A stretch of DNA of 64,000 nt from Oreohelix idahoensis (Eukaryota > Mollusca > Gastropoda > Stylommatophora > Oreohelicidae): assembly GCA_024509875.1 (NCBI GenBank), contig JAMPIV010009925.1:248001-312000 (forward strand), read 5' to 3'. The position numbers were made by a program, and so were the translations under genes. Shown piece after piece: positions 50,288 through 61,482 of this stretch; positions within the stretch are counted from its first letter, which is position 1; each line of letters begins with the position of its first letter. The notes under the pieces were generated by a model. That model was not told the DNA's origin and did not search any database. It saw only the letters and a list, made by a program, of their open reading frames with translations.

Positions 50288-52577
50288 AAATTGTAACCCT
50301 TTCACGTTGATAGTAAAAGCTTACTGTATTATACCCGCTTTCTTCAATGAAACGTGTGCTGTATTTCTTGGAAAAACATTGAGAGGCAATCTGCGTAATG
50401 ACCTAAATTAATCCTAACATTAATTATACTGCGTTACCAAAACGAACGAACAGATGGACTCAAATAGAAAGAGAGAGGGGCGAATAAAATCAGGAACGCA
50501 TGCAAAATTAAACACGCGTCTCGCTATTAATGCCACCCCCAACAAGCGTAACGCGATACACAATTACTACTATCACGCGTGTTAGGCTACATGCACTAAC
50601 TTTTTCGGACGAACAGTGATAAAATACACTACCCTTCCCAGAGTTAGGTTTTAAAATCATAAAAAAACGCTTATTAGGAAAGATAACAATAGATGGGTTT
50701 ACGTTTGAAAACATTACAGTACCCAGACAGCACATCTTCGAAACAGGAGGTAGAAGAAATTGCATATTTTGAACGCAGCCACGTAGCTCTTTTAAATTTG
50801 GATATTTGGGTTCCTTAGGGCTTGCTGACAAAGAATATGTAAAACGTTACGCAAATAGTCCAGGAATTAATAAATTATAACCAAAATAAAATAGTGGGGA
50901 TGCCTGACAACATGGAATCATTTCTGCTCATAAAATTTTTTTATAACGTGTTTGAAAAAACCTTACGTTACAGAAATAGCCTACCATGTAAACTCCAAAT
51001 TGATTGGAGCGCAACAAATGAAAGACTAACCACGATTGGTCAGGCTATAAATACTATCTATCGTTGTTAGGGGAGACGTGGAAAGGTAACATTTTTTCAA
51101 ACACTTGTTGAAACGTGGCTCCATTGGCTAGACTCGCTGATATACTCACTTAGGAGCGTTAGTTCGAGACCACTAGTGCAAATAAGCTTGATAAAGCAAC
51201 AGTGCGTTGAAGCCAGCTCATATTTTGCTAAATAAAAGCCTGGAACATAAGCAGATGGGAATTTGTGCCAGAATTCATTGCTAATCAACGTATCTGTGTT
51301 CGTTTCCATGAATTGTGGTAAGCTTGAAACATTCAGTATCTTTTAATGAAAATTGAATGTGAATTGTTAATTTATGCCTGTATATATGTGTAGTTCAGTA
51401 GCAAACATGATGTAAAGCCTATAATGCTCCCGCCTGAACAGAAGGTGTCGGAGGAAAGTAAAACTGCATGGAATGGCCAAACAGTACACTGACACCTAGA
51501 TTATTGATTAGACAGAAATAATGCTGGAAGTGCAGAGGCGTGGTAACCATTAAGGAGGTAAATACTGGTATAAAGTATTTCACATGAAGCTGATAGTTGG
51601 CCTAACGCTCTGAACTCAATGTTTGTGATGTGTTGTGATCAGTGTAAAAAGAGAGTATAAGTTAGTTATGAAGTAGAAGGTACATCCTTCTTGTTTACAG
51701 GGACCGTGGTCTTGATGGTACTGAGCAGCACCTGGTCAGAGCTTTGCTGAATCCAGAGTCGGACAGCATACTCCTTGGTCCATTTAGCTATCAGTGAGGT
51801 GTCTCCAGAGCCGAGGGGAGAGTCGAGCAGAGGAGTCTGTTCCTGCCGCCATCACGCCAGATAAGCTGATGTGGCCAGCTGAGCTCAAAATTATGTACCC
51901 CCAGCTTAAAATGACCTTGTAAAAATAAAATTAAGAGGGGAATTAAATTGTGTTAATATCAGGAACTGAGAACATCTCCAATAATAGTTCCCATAAAGAC
52001 AAACTATTGAAGTCATGATGACAAATACCAACAGAGCTTGAATAAAACAAAACCAGTATTACCTCATTTTACTACTACACAACTGACACACATAGGATAT
52101 TTGTAATAAGATATGTCACCACAATATTCATATTAATACATTCTGTACATAACTTGTAATTAAAATTGATTGTGATTCCTGGTTCCTTTGTATTTGAATC
52201 AGGACACACATATTCATTCATGACAGCAATGAATACATATTGTTATTTGAAAAGTTATCAGTGACTTCTTTAAGATATCCTTGTAGAGTGTTTTATGTAT
52301 GTGAGTGTCACAGTGTTGTCAAGTGTAGTGGAATAAATTAAATTGTTTATCTGTCTGTTGTTGTTTTGACTTACACTTCAACATACACATACCCTAGACA
52401 TATAACGTAGTCATCACACTATTCCAGAATAATTCTGACTGAGATATATATATATGTGGCAGCAAGTAAGGTTATCTATAATACACTACTCTCATTAGAT
52501 ATAGATACCTTCACAGCTGATCTCAGTCAGTACACTAAGTCCCCCTATAAATATTTATAACATCCCACTTCACCACA
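50288..52577 (+). repeat. Left LTR of Gmr1-C, 5'-truncated
   Basis: Bases 50288-52399 (2112) repeat at 56166-56565 plus 61494-63205 (also 2112). The remaining 52400-52577 runs to TTCACCACA, which is inverted-complementary to TGTCGTGGA at the start of the right LTR. This supports 52577 as the true LTR end. Confidence 0.85.
51046..51236 (+). promoter_or_regulatory. LTR promoter and polyadenylation signals
   Basis: TATAAATA at 51046-51053, followed by AATAAA at 51231-51236. The order and spacing are what a U3-R region should show. Both are repeated in the right LTR (near 61850 and 62036). Confidence 0.5.
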
Positions 52578-52582
52578 TATAT

Positions 52583-52602
52583 TGGGGTCTCGCTCTTGGG
52601 AT
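52583..52602 (+). other. Probable primer-binding site of Gmr1-C
   Basis: The sequence ttggggtctcgctcttggga begins a few bases after the LTR end. Its TGGGG-CTCG pattern resembles the tRNA-Pro site of many retroelements, with mismatches. Confidence 0.45.
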
Positions 52603-52779
52603 TTTGAATCTTTCCCTATTAAAAATATTGGGGGTAATTCACTTCAGGGAATATAAGAATTAAAAGGTATCCTTGGGTGGAATTAAATAAGGTTGAGCTC
52701 ACGGTGCCTGTGTTGTCCATTAGATATATTTAGAGATTAAATTGTTGGTTAGACATTGTAGAAATTTACCTGATAGACA

Positions 52780-54000
52780 ATGGCGGACCTGGCCAAGTTT
52801 CGATCTGCTGCTGTACAGACTGCAAAAGAGTTAGGATTAGATGGGCAAGTTATGGTTGCCTATGTCACTACGGAATGTGACAAATTTATTGAACGCGAAG
52901 AAAGAAGATTAGAAAAAGAGGCCGAAAGAAAGTTAGAGGCTGAGACTAAGAGGTTGCAAGCTGAGGCTGAGACTAAGAGGTTGGTTGCAGAGGTTTGAGG
53001 CTGACTAAGAGGTTGCAGAAAGACAAAGAGGCTAAAGCATTGGAAGCCGAGGAAAGAAGACAGGCTGCAGAAAGGGAAGACAAGAGATTAGCTGCAGAAA
53101 GGGAAGCAGAAAAGGAGGAGAAGAGATTACAAAGGGAACATGAGTTACGAATAAGGGAGTTTGAGTTTCAGGGCCATTCTCCTGAAAATGGTGCCAGTCC
53201 CTTTGCCTCTGATGCCACTGCTAGCCAAGGAGCCTCAACCTCAGCTATGAATTTTCATTTAGATCATTTTGTTGAGAAAGACGATGATATAGAGAGCTAC
53301 CTAAATAGGTATGAACTATTAGCTACCACGTATGGGTTAGAGAGAGAAAGGTGGAGCTTAAAGTTCTCTCAGGGACTTCGTGGGGCAGCTTATGAAGTTT
53401 TTGCAAAAATGAGCAGAGGTGATCAGGAAAATTATGACATGCTAAAGCAGGCTCTTTTGTTAAGGTATGAAAAGAATGCAGAATTTTATAGGAAAAAAAT
53501 TTAGGAATGCTAAACTACTGTCAGGTGAAACCTATCACCAGTTCTCTGCACGAATAGAGACATACTTGGAGAAATGGACTTCTCTGGGGAAAACCCAAGA
53601 TCTTAAGGAAATGGTCCTTATAGAGCAATTAAGAGAGTCCATGGCTCCAGACCTGAGAAAGTTTCTCATGGAACAAGGTGCAGAGAGGCTGGATGAGTTG
53701 CTAAATGTTGCTGAAAGGTATCAAGCAGCTCAAGCAGAGGTAACAGGTAATAAAAAGAAACAAGTGGATAACTTTAGGGCACCACAGAACTTTAATAAAT
53801 TTGATCCTAAGGATCAAAATAAAGGTAAGCACCAATTTGATAGGCCACGGTATGAAAATAAAAATAAATTCCCACAATTCGATGAAAGGAAATATGATGA
53901 AAGAAAATCTTTCAACCAAGGAAAAAGGTGGTGTAAAAATTGTCAGATGGACAATCATGACACTGACCGTTGCAGAAGGAAACCTGTGTATATGGCAACC
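52780..54000 (+). pseudogene. Gmr1-C gag, frameshifted
   Basis: Starts MADLAKFRSAAVQTAKELGL. A coiled coil of EAERKLEAETKRLQAEAE-type repeats follows, then the capsid core (DDDIESYLNRYELLATTYGL, KFSQGLRGAAYEVFAK, LEKWTSLGK, MAPDLRKFLMEQGAERLDEL) and a CCHC knuckle CKNCQMDNHDTDRC. Frameshifts near 52995 and in an A-run near 53495 divide it into three frames. It is similar in order and sequence to the intact gag at 8732-10957. Confidence 0.85.
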
Positions 54001-54018
54001 CTTCAGGTCAGGTCGACC

Positions 54019-55250
54019 TCAAGACAGGAGGAGGATATTATGTTAGATACCACTCCAGAAGAGATGAGGAAGGCACAGGCTGGGGATAAAACACTCAAGC
54101 CTTGTTTCAGAAAATTGTCAACTTGTCATACAACTCCAGGCAAGGGAGATTTTTACATGAAAAACAAGTTGATGTATAGGAAGACTGGAGCTAGATCCAA
54201 AGGTCAGGGACAACTGGTACTTCCTAAAAGATATAGGGCAGACTTAATAAGGAGCCTACATGTGAAACCAGATGGGGACCATGAGAAAATAGGTACCATC
54301 ATTCAAAAGGTGGCTCACAATTATTATTGGCCCAAAGCAAGATGGGACATTGAAAATTTTGTAGAAAGGTGTAGCATAGCACATGAGGGAACACCCACAA
54401 GTGGGAACATGGATCAGGACCTGGACACGCCACGGGGCAAAATTAGGCCTGATAATAAAAAGAAAAATAGATTTGATAAAGTGGACCAAATGGAATGGGA
54501 AGCCCCTTTTCACGGACAAGCTTCACTTAACTGTTTTACAATGGCCACTATGCGGAGAGTGCAAAAGGATGTCTTACCCCAGGATAAGCCGACAATCCCT
54601 CAATCGGACTTAAACAAACTGGAGGAAGAGGATGTAGAGAGGAAATCTCTCATCAAGAATTTTAAGTGGGGAGAAAGCCCCAAAAGAAAAATTGGTAGCG
54701 GTCGTTTTGTGAATGATAATTCTGGGAGGAAAAATCATCACTATAAAGCTTCGAGTGGAAGAGACCATACCGGGCATGGACAAATAGGTCCACACAATTA
54801 AAGGTCCATATGTAGCTTTGTTAAGAACGTGGACTGATGAAAAGGCAGAGGAAAACATTACATCTTCAAACCAATATGTGAATGAGCTGACCACTCGGTT
54901 AAAAACTGGCTGCAAACTTGCCAATGAAAATTTGAAACAAGCCAGGAAGAAACATGCTGCCTATTATAACAGGAAGGCGAAAGACAGAAATTTGGCTGTG
55001 GGAGAGAAAGTACTGCTTCTTTTGCCCGGGAGTCAGAATAAGTTACAAATTGGATGGCAGGGTCCATATACAGTTCTAGAGAAGGTGTCTAGAACAAATT
55101 ATAAGATAGATAAGAAGGGGAAAGAAAAAATCTATCATGTGAATCTCCTGAAGAAATATTTGGAAAGAGAACATCAGGAAGAGACACACTTGTTGACCTT
55201 GTCCATCGCCATGGAGATGAAAAAGGAACCACTTTCATCATTTGAATATC
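54019..55250 (+). pseudogene. Gmr1-C integrase remnants
   Basis: Two ends of an integrase without its catalytic core. First comes the zinc-binding region (GQLVLPKRYRADLIRSLH, NYYWPKARWDIENFVERC, only partly conserved). Then 54830-55180 carries the C-terminal module: KKHAAYYNRKAKDRNLAVGE, LLLPGSQNKLQIGWQGPY and IYHVNLLKKYLERE. Between them lies Lys/Arg-rich sequence without DDE motifs. The fragment precedes RT, again the IN-before-RT order. No protease DSG is visible. Confidence 0.75.
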
Positions 55251-55800
55251 CATTACACCCCTGTGAGACAGCAGCACAGGTGAAAATCAGATCTATTGAA
55301 GGAAGGAATTATTTCACACAGTGAATCTTCGTATAGTTCCGGTGTTGTACTCTTAAGGAAGCCCTCTGGAGAACATAGACTCTGTATAGATTACAGGAGA
55401 CTGAATGCTATTACAGAAGGACAGGTGGATCCATTGCCGGATACAAATCAGCTGTTTGCCAGACTAAATAAGGCTAAATATTTCTCAAGGGTGGATCTGA
55501 GTAAAGGATAATATCAGATTCCAGTAAAACCTGAGATCAGACAAAATTGTTGGATGAAAACATTTCGGAGGAACGTAACGAATCCCTGAGTTGCCTCTTT
55601 GATTGAGGATATTCCGAATGTTTCATACAGGATAATAAGAAGATTATGGGATCCACTACGAAAACTCTGCTATCACCAGGTATATGTTATCTCCTCATAA
55701 CGTACATTTTGAGGGAAATATAATGTTCTCTGGACATGTCATTGCGCAGACTCAGAGAAGAGAAATGGTGAATACGGGTTGCGAAGCAGCATTAAGACAA
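55251..55800 (+). pseudogene. Gmr1-C reverse transcriptase remnant
   Basis: Reads EGIISHSESSYSSGVVLLRK, EHRLCIDYRRLN and RVDLSKG followed by a stop where YYQ should continue, then QIPVKPEIR. Further on only HVIAQTQRREM-type scraps remain. The YxDD box and RNase H are absent, so pol is largely deleted. Confidence 0.8.
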
Positions 55801-56002
55801 GCACTCACACTTGTGGCTGTTAAGTAACATAACCGAAATATATTATTGGTTGTAGAAGTCTGAGGCAGATTTCATGAGTAGTGCCTACTCTGAATGGACC
55901 CAACTACATAAAACCATGATAGCACCACAGCAGAGTAAAGTCAAGTTGACTTACATTTATCTATGTGTATATAGAATAAAGGACTGACATGGGATGTCTG
56001 TT

Positions 56003-56015
56003 TTAAGAGGGGAGA
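56003..56015 (+). other. Polypurine tract of Gmr1-C
   Basis: ttaagaggggaga directly precedes tgtcgtggaatattc, the start of the right LTR. Confidence 0.7.
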
Positions 56016-56598
56016 TGTCGTGGAATATTCTAATCCACATATATAAATTAAAAGGTAAATGTAAAGCTTAACAAATAAATTCTAATAAAGAAAAGAGCAA
56101 TGGTAAAATAACAGTGCTGTCACAAAGAAGGTACTCGAAATCCCCCTTGTTTTCTGCTTCGTCTGCAAATTGTAACCCTTTCACGTTGATAGTAAAAGCT
56201 TACTGTATTATACCCGCTTTCTTCAATGAAACGTGTGCTGTATTTCTTGGAAAAACATTGAGAGGCAGACTGCGTAATGACCTAAATTAATCCTAACATT
56301 AATTATACTGCGTTACCAAAACGAACGAACAGATGGACTCAAATAGAAAGAGAGAGGGGCGAATAAAATCAGGAACGCATGCAAAATTAAACACGCGTCT
56401 CGCTATTAATGCCACCCCCAACAAGCGTAACGCGATACACAATTACTACTATCACGCGTGTTAGGCTACATGCACTAACTTTTTCGGACGAACAGTGATA
56501 AAATACACTACCCTTCCCAGAGTTAGGTTTTAAAATCATAAAAAACGCTTATTAGGAAAGATAACTTCTTCTTCTTCTTGCGATCGCATCTTTGATGA

Positions 56599-57450
56599 TT
56601 ACACCGTCAGACGAGTTCTCATGATGAATTCGACTGTTGTTTGAAGTTCCTCTTTAACTCCATATAGCTTTGAGTTTAGTGTTGAGTCATTGGGCCAGTA
56701 TATCTTTCTTAACTGGTCATACAGAGGACAGTCCTGTAGAACATGCTCAGCAGTTTGTTCGTTTAATCCACATGTGCACAGTGGTGAAGCAGACAATCGT
56801 AGCTTGTGCATGTGTTTATTCAGTTTGTTATGCCCTGTCCTGAGTCGAAAAATAGTTGTCTGTCCCTGCCGGTCGAGAGTGTGATAGTCGTCTTTGGGTT
56901 GGTTCTGTTCTCTTCTGATAGTCTGGATAGCTCTCTTTTTTCTCAAAGTATGTGACTTCATTATCTTCTTGTTCACATTCTCCTCCCTTTTTTGCAAGTT
57001 TATCTGCCTTTTCATTTCCGGGTACACCACAATGAGATGGTACCCACTGAAGTATGGTTCTCTTTTTGGCAGCTACCTTGTTTAGTTCATTTCTCAGATG
57101 CGGGAGTTTACCACCCTTGAGAGCTTGCAGGACAGACAGTGCATCTGTGAGGATGACTACCTGGTGGCAGTCAGAGTTGGTGTTTATAATTCATATTTGC
57201 AGCTTGCTCTAGAGCTTGAACCTCAGCTGTATAGTTGGAACAGAATTTACCAGTGGGAATGTGCCTAGTCTCATAGTGGTTGTCAGGATATGAGATAAAG
57301 ATACCGGCACCTCCATTCCTAACAGCATTAGTTGCTGATCCATCTGTATAGGCATGTATCCATGATTGATCGGGATAGCTTTCTTGGATCATACTCAATG
57401 TAGCAGTTCGTTTTTGCAGATCATTATACTCACATCCACTTGTGAGACCA
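56599..57450 (-). pseudogene. LINE-D RNase H and Cys-rich C-terminus
   Basis: RNase H domain starting HAYTDGSATNAVRNGGAGIF (first catalytic D), with NYTAEVQALEQAAN, DALSVLQALKGG and QWVPSHCGVPGNEKADKLAK. Then come FRLRTGHNKLNK, CTCGLNEQTAEHVLQDC and the terminal MRTRLTV. There are frameshifts relative to the main ORF (near 57460), near 57185, and in an A-run near 56945 where one extra A is present compared with LINE-H. Enzyme residues are otherwise kept. Confidence 0.88.
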
Positions 57451-57462
57451 CTGACTGTTGTA

Positions 57463-60408
57463 TTAATTTGGAGGGCACTGCTGGCCTGCTCCCATGGTTT
57501 CTTGATGCTGTCTTATAAGTCTTTTCCCCCGATGCACAAAGCTGCTACGCTTTAGACGTCCCAATGCCAGATCATCTAGTCTTGCCTTCATTGGGTGCAT
57601 TGGCATACTGTTGTACTTTTCCATCTGGATCATGGTTTTTGTGTCTCTTCTATGGGACAATGTCTGTAATCCAGCAACCTTCTGCATCTCTGTTATTGGT
57701 GTAGTTTTCATGGCTCCTGTAATGAGCCTGAGAGCTTGATTTTGCACCTTGTCCAAAGACTGCAGATGTGAGTTAGCAGCTGATGACCATGCTGCTGAGC
57801 TAAACTCTAAGTGTGGTCTTATTACTCCATTATAAATCTTCTTTAGATTTCGTTCATTTGCTCCCCAGTTGGTACCTGCTAATTTTCTGAGTATGCCTAG
57901 TCGTCTTCGGGCCTTTCCTTCTGCATTTTCAATATGCTTATTCCATGTAAGCCTTTGGTCAAATGTCACCCCAAGATAGGTGGGGTAGCTTTCTTCCTTG
58001 ATCACGGTTGTCCCTAGGTGTATGTTAGCTGATTTGTCCTTGGGGGCGAGGGAGAACAGTGTTGTGGAGGTTTTGTCTGTGTTTATTGTGATAAGCCATT
58101 TCTCTGCCCATGACACTAGCATGTCTGCTGCCCGCTGCATTCTATAATTTGCTGTGGTGACATTTTCATCAGCGCACCAGAGTACTAGGTCATCTGCATA
58201 TAAGGCAGCTTTAACTCCTGCAGGGAGATCTTTCACCAGGTCATTGATGTAAACAAGGAAGAGTGTTGGGGAAATTTCTCCTCCTTGAGGTACCCCCTGA
58301 TGGAGCAACACTTTTCTGCTCTGCAGACCGTCAAGAGTGACTCTAGTTCTCCTGTTATGCAAGTATGACTGGATCCATTTCATCATGTTGCCTTGGATTC
58401 CACTCCTCCTAAGTTTGACAATGAGGCCATCTTTCCACACCTTGTCAAAGGCCTGCTTGAAGTCGACCCAGATCGTTAGGACCTTTTTCTTCTCCTGGAA
58501 GGCATCTTCTATTGCTTGAGACAAGTAAGTAACTTGGTCTTCTATACTGTAGCATTCTCTAAATCCAGCTTGTTCCGGCACCAGGATCTGCTCAGACTCT
58601 AAATACCATTTCAATCTGTGGTTGACTATTCGCTCCATAGTCTTCCCAACACAGCTTGTGAGACTGATTGGCCGGTAACTTGCAGCCTCGGTCTTACATT
58701 TCCCTTTCTTTAGTATGGGTATTGTGATGGCTTCTCTCCATACTTGGGGTACCGTTCCTTTCAACCAGCTGTGGTTGAATATCTCAAGCAGTTTTGTCTT
58801 TGCTGCTGAGCTCAGATTTACTAGCATTTCGTTGCTGATTTTGTCTGGGCCGGGTGACTTTTGAAACTTAAGCTTGGAAATAGCCTTCTGTAGTTCTCCT
58901 AGTGTGATGGGTTCCCTCATTGGGGCAGGAGTATCTGTCTGTCCCATGGTTGCCAGTATTTCTTTTCTTATCTCTCTCTGATGGTCTATGTTAATGGGTA
59001 AGTTGCTTTCTGAACTGTATCTTCTAGCAAACAAGTCTGCAGCTTGTTTTCCTCTGAAAAGTTTGCCACCTTCATCCAATGTGATAGTCTGCCTTGGTGA
59101 GGAATGCTCTTCATTTAGAGACTTGACTAATCTCCAAAGTTTCCTGCCGTCTTTCTCAAGGTTCAGCGATGCCGTTTTAGTTCTCCAGCTTTTCCGCTTT
59201 TCTTCTAGCTTTGTTCTCTGAAACTCTGCTACAGCCTTTTTCCATTTGTTGTGAGTTTCAAGTGAAGGCTGAGACTCTGCGTCCTTTCTAGCCTTGTCCA
59301 TAGCTTCCTGACGTTCTTGGAGTGTGCTGGACCAGTATGGTATGTAGTTACGCCGGCATCCTTTGGGAATGGTTTCTTTTGCAGCTTGTAGTATGCATCT
59401 GTTGAAGTCTTTTACCACTTCATTAATGTCTCTGTTCTGTACCTTGAGGGTAGACAGCAGCGTGTTCACCTGATGCCTGAATAAACCCCAGTTGGCTTTT
59501 TTGTAGTTCCATCTTGTAATGGCTGGGCCTGTACTGAGAGTTGCACTCTGGACAGTAAGAAAGATTGGGCGATGGTCGCTTCCCCCTAGTTGGTCTCCTA
59601 CTTCTCTACTAATAGATCCAGCTATATCTGGTGTGGAGAAGGCAAGATCTGGTGTTGAGGTTGTGTGCCATCCTCTGGAGTAGAAGGTAGGAGTATCTGT
59701 GGCATTATTGACTAGGATTAGGGAGTGATCATCTTGCCAAGTTTCAACCTCTTCACCTCTGTGATCCAGATGGTTATAGCCCCAGCTCTGGGAGTGGCTA
59801 TTAAAGTCTCCAACTGCTATAAAGTTGGTGGCTGGTACCTGTATAGAGCTGAGACTCAGGGGTTTGTTGTTCGGACAGTAATAGTTCAGGAGTTCTATTT
59901 TCATCTTGTCTACCTTTATCTGCAGCAGCTGATATTCTGCTCCATCCATGAAGGTTTTCCTTTCGTGTGCAGGAATGTTATTCCTTACAAGAGTAAGTAC
60001 TCCTCCTTTTCGTCTATCTTGTCTGTCGGATCTGAAGCATTGATATCCCCTTATTTTAAAGGTTTGATCTGCTTTCAAGTGAGTCTCTTGGATACAGCAA
60101 ACACTGACTTGCTTCTCATACAAGATGTTTTCCAGCTCTGTCTTTTTGCTGTATCCAGCCTGCTTGCTGTTCACTCCCTCTGCATTCCAGTGCATCATGA
60201 CAAGTGGCACTCTGGGTTTCTCTTTTTCTGTTTTGTTTTGGTCAGTAGTTCTCCTCCGCCGTCTGTTGACTCCACAAGACGGTCTAGAGGGTCCTCCAGT
60301 AGCTGAGGGTGGGCTCTGTCGAGGCTCAGAGCCCGGCACTGCACCTGCCTGGTGGAGCTCCACAGGGCGAGCACCAGAACGAGATTTATTTGACGGTGTA
60401 CTCTCCAT
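57463..60408 (-). CDS. LINE-D endonuclease-reverse transcriptase
   Basis: Intact 981-residue ORF. A basic, Pro-rich N-terminus (1-65, with NRRRRRTTDQNK) precedes the APE endonuclease: N75 in HWNAEGV, E108 in IQETH, D201 in GDFNSHS, D278/H279 in GGSDHRP. The RT has SPGPDKISNEML, SYRPISLTSCVGKTMERIV, EQAGFRECYS, WVDFKQAFDKVW, QGVPQGGEISPTLF and the catalytic YADD at 737-740, then a thumb with YPTYLGVTFDQRLTW. It would nick the target and copy the element RNA at that site. Length and order fit Jockey-superfamily/I-type elements that carry a following RNase H. The stop at 57463 separates it from RNase H and may be a mutation. Confidence 0.92.
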   Translation of the reverse strand: MESTPSNKSRSGARPVELHQAGAVPGSEPRQSPPSATGGPSRPSCGVNRRRRRTTDQNKTEKEKPRVPLVMMHWNAEGVNSKQAGYSKKTELENILYEKQVSVCCIQETHLKADQTFKIRGYQCFRSDRQDRRKGGVLTLVRNNIPAHERKTFMDGAEYQLLQIKVDKMKIELLNYYCPNNKPLSLSSIQVPATNFIAVGDFNSHSQSWGYNHLDHRGEEVETWQDDHSLILVNNATDTPTFYSRGWHTTSTPDLAFSTPDIAGSISREVGDQLGGSDHRPIFLTVQSATLSTGPAITRWNYKKANWGLFRHQVNTLLSTLKVQNRDINEVVKDFNRCILQAAKETIPKGCRRNYIPYWSSTLQERQEAMDKARKDAESQPSLETHNKWKKAVAEFQRTKLEEKRKSWRTKTASLNLEKDGRKLWRLVKSLNEEHSSPRQTITLDEGGKLFRGKQAADLFARRYSSESNLPINIDHQREIRKEILATMGQTDTPAPMREPITLGELQKAISKLKFQKSPGPDKISNEMLVNLSSAAKTKLLEIFNHSWLKGTVPQVWREAITIPILKKGKCKTEAASYRPISLTSCVGKTMERIVNHRLKWYLESEQILVPEQAGFRECYSIEDQVTYLSQAIEDAFQEKKKVLTIWVDFKQAFDKVWKDGLIVKLRRSGIQGNMMKWIQSYLHNRRTRVTLDGLQSRKVLLHQGVPQGGEISPTLFLVYINDLVKDLPAGVKAALYADDLVLWCADENVTTANYRMQRAADMLVSWAEKWLITINTDKTSTTLFSLAPKDKSANIHLGTTVIKEESYPTYLGVTFDQRLTWNKHIENAEGKARRRLGILRKLAGTNWGANERNLKKIYNGVIRPHLEFSSAAWSSAANSHLQSLDKVQNQALRLITGAMKTTPITEMQKVAGLQTLSHRRDTKTMIQMEKYNSMPMHPMKARLDDLALGRLKRSSFVHRGKRLIRQHQETMGAGQQCPPN

Positions 60409-61482
60409 AGAAAAAAAAAAGCGAGTTGCATGATACTGTGGTTTCCGGTGCGCCTTCTGGCCCAGTATCTACGACTTTAGCACCTGTTCAACGGGAGAGT
60501 GGGCTCATCCCTAATCTGTTTATGTTCCCAGTAGTAGACTATTCGCAAGCAGCCTGGGGGTGTCACTGCTCTGCGCGGACCTTGTTTACCGAGGCGGCGT
60601 CCGAGCTCGTATGGTGAAAATATGGTTGCGTTATCTTCAAAATAGCCCTGTCTTTCCCGTGGCTTTTCTGCCATCCTGCAACTTTGAGTTAGGGAGTTCT
60701 GAGCTCCAGTCTCTTTCCCAGGCATTTTATCCTGGCCTGGCACGCATACAGAGGACCCCACTTCTGGTTCTAAGTTAGCAGTTGGGGATAGGTGGGGTAG
60801 CACACTGTGCATTCCCCGTCATCCAGGGGGCTCTCCAACTATGCAGAGCTTGCACAATGCTGTGCTCTGGTTCTGGGCTCTCCCAAGGAATCCTCACGTC
60901 CTGCACAGAGCCACTTCCCGATACCCACCACCTGCCAACCCTCCATTGTAGAAATCTCCTGCATGCGGCCATCCAGTCAAGAGCCAGTATTAAGTCTGGT
61001 GCCCAAGTGATCCCCCCAAGCTCAGTGTGCAATGCTGGGTTCTCATCATGCTGCAACACAGGAGGGATTGTGATGCTCAGCCATCTCTCTCAATTCTGCA
61101 CCGATAAGTGACATCGGGGACTTAACTTTGCCTCAGTACTGGGAGGCCCCGTTTCCGGGTACACCACACACAGCCAATTGAGGCAACGGTCGCCATGGGC
61201 GTGATAGACGACAAACAGTGAAGAATGAGGCAAGAAAGCATTTAACCCATGAAGTGGGGGTGGATTGGTGCAGACCAGAGCATGTACCACTCGCCGGTGG
61301 GTTCTGCATCTACACCTATAGGGTTCCACCCACTCCTCAGCCCATTTAGTCTGGCCCCTCACCCAGGACCTGTCCGGCTTGGGTGACCCTGCCAGGAGTA
61401 AAACTCCCGCCGGCATAGCTCCCGGGATCATTGAGGCGCTCAAGCTCTCCAACCACGGCAAGGTAGGCTTACATGTGGAGAG
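60409..61482 (-). other. LINE-D 5' leader
   Basis: 1.07 kb upstream of the endonuclease ORF. On the element strand it begins ccctctccacatgtaagcct and contains gccggcgggagttttactcc followed by tggc, a likely hairpin. Short ORFs (for example 60477-60812) show no known ORF1 motif such as CCHC. I regard it as leader, with a possible small ORF1. Confidence 0.5.

Larger units (their letters stand above)
56566..61482 (-). mobile_element. LINE-D: near-complete I/Nimb-like LINE
   Basis: A 4.9-kb non-LTR element with a 5' leader, APE endonuclease, RT, RNase H and a (GAA)n tail. An 11-bp target duplication, ggaaagataac, lies at 56555-56565 and 61483-61493. The main ORF is intact; only the RNase H region is frameshifted. 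LINE-H and LINE-C are relatives. Confidence 0.92.
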
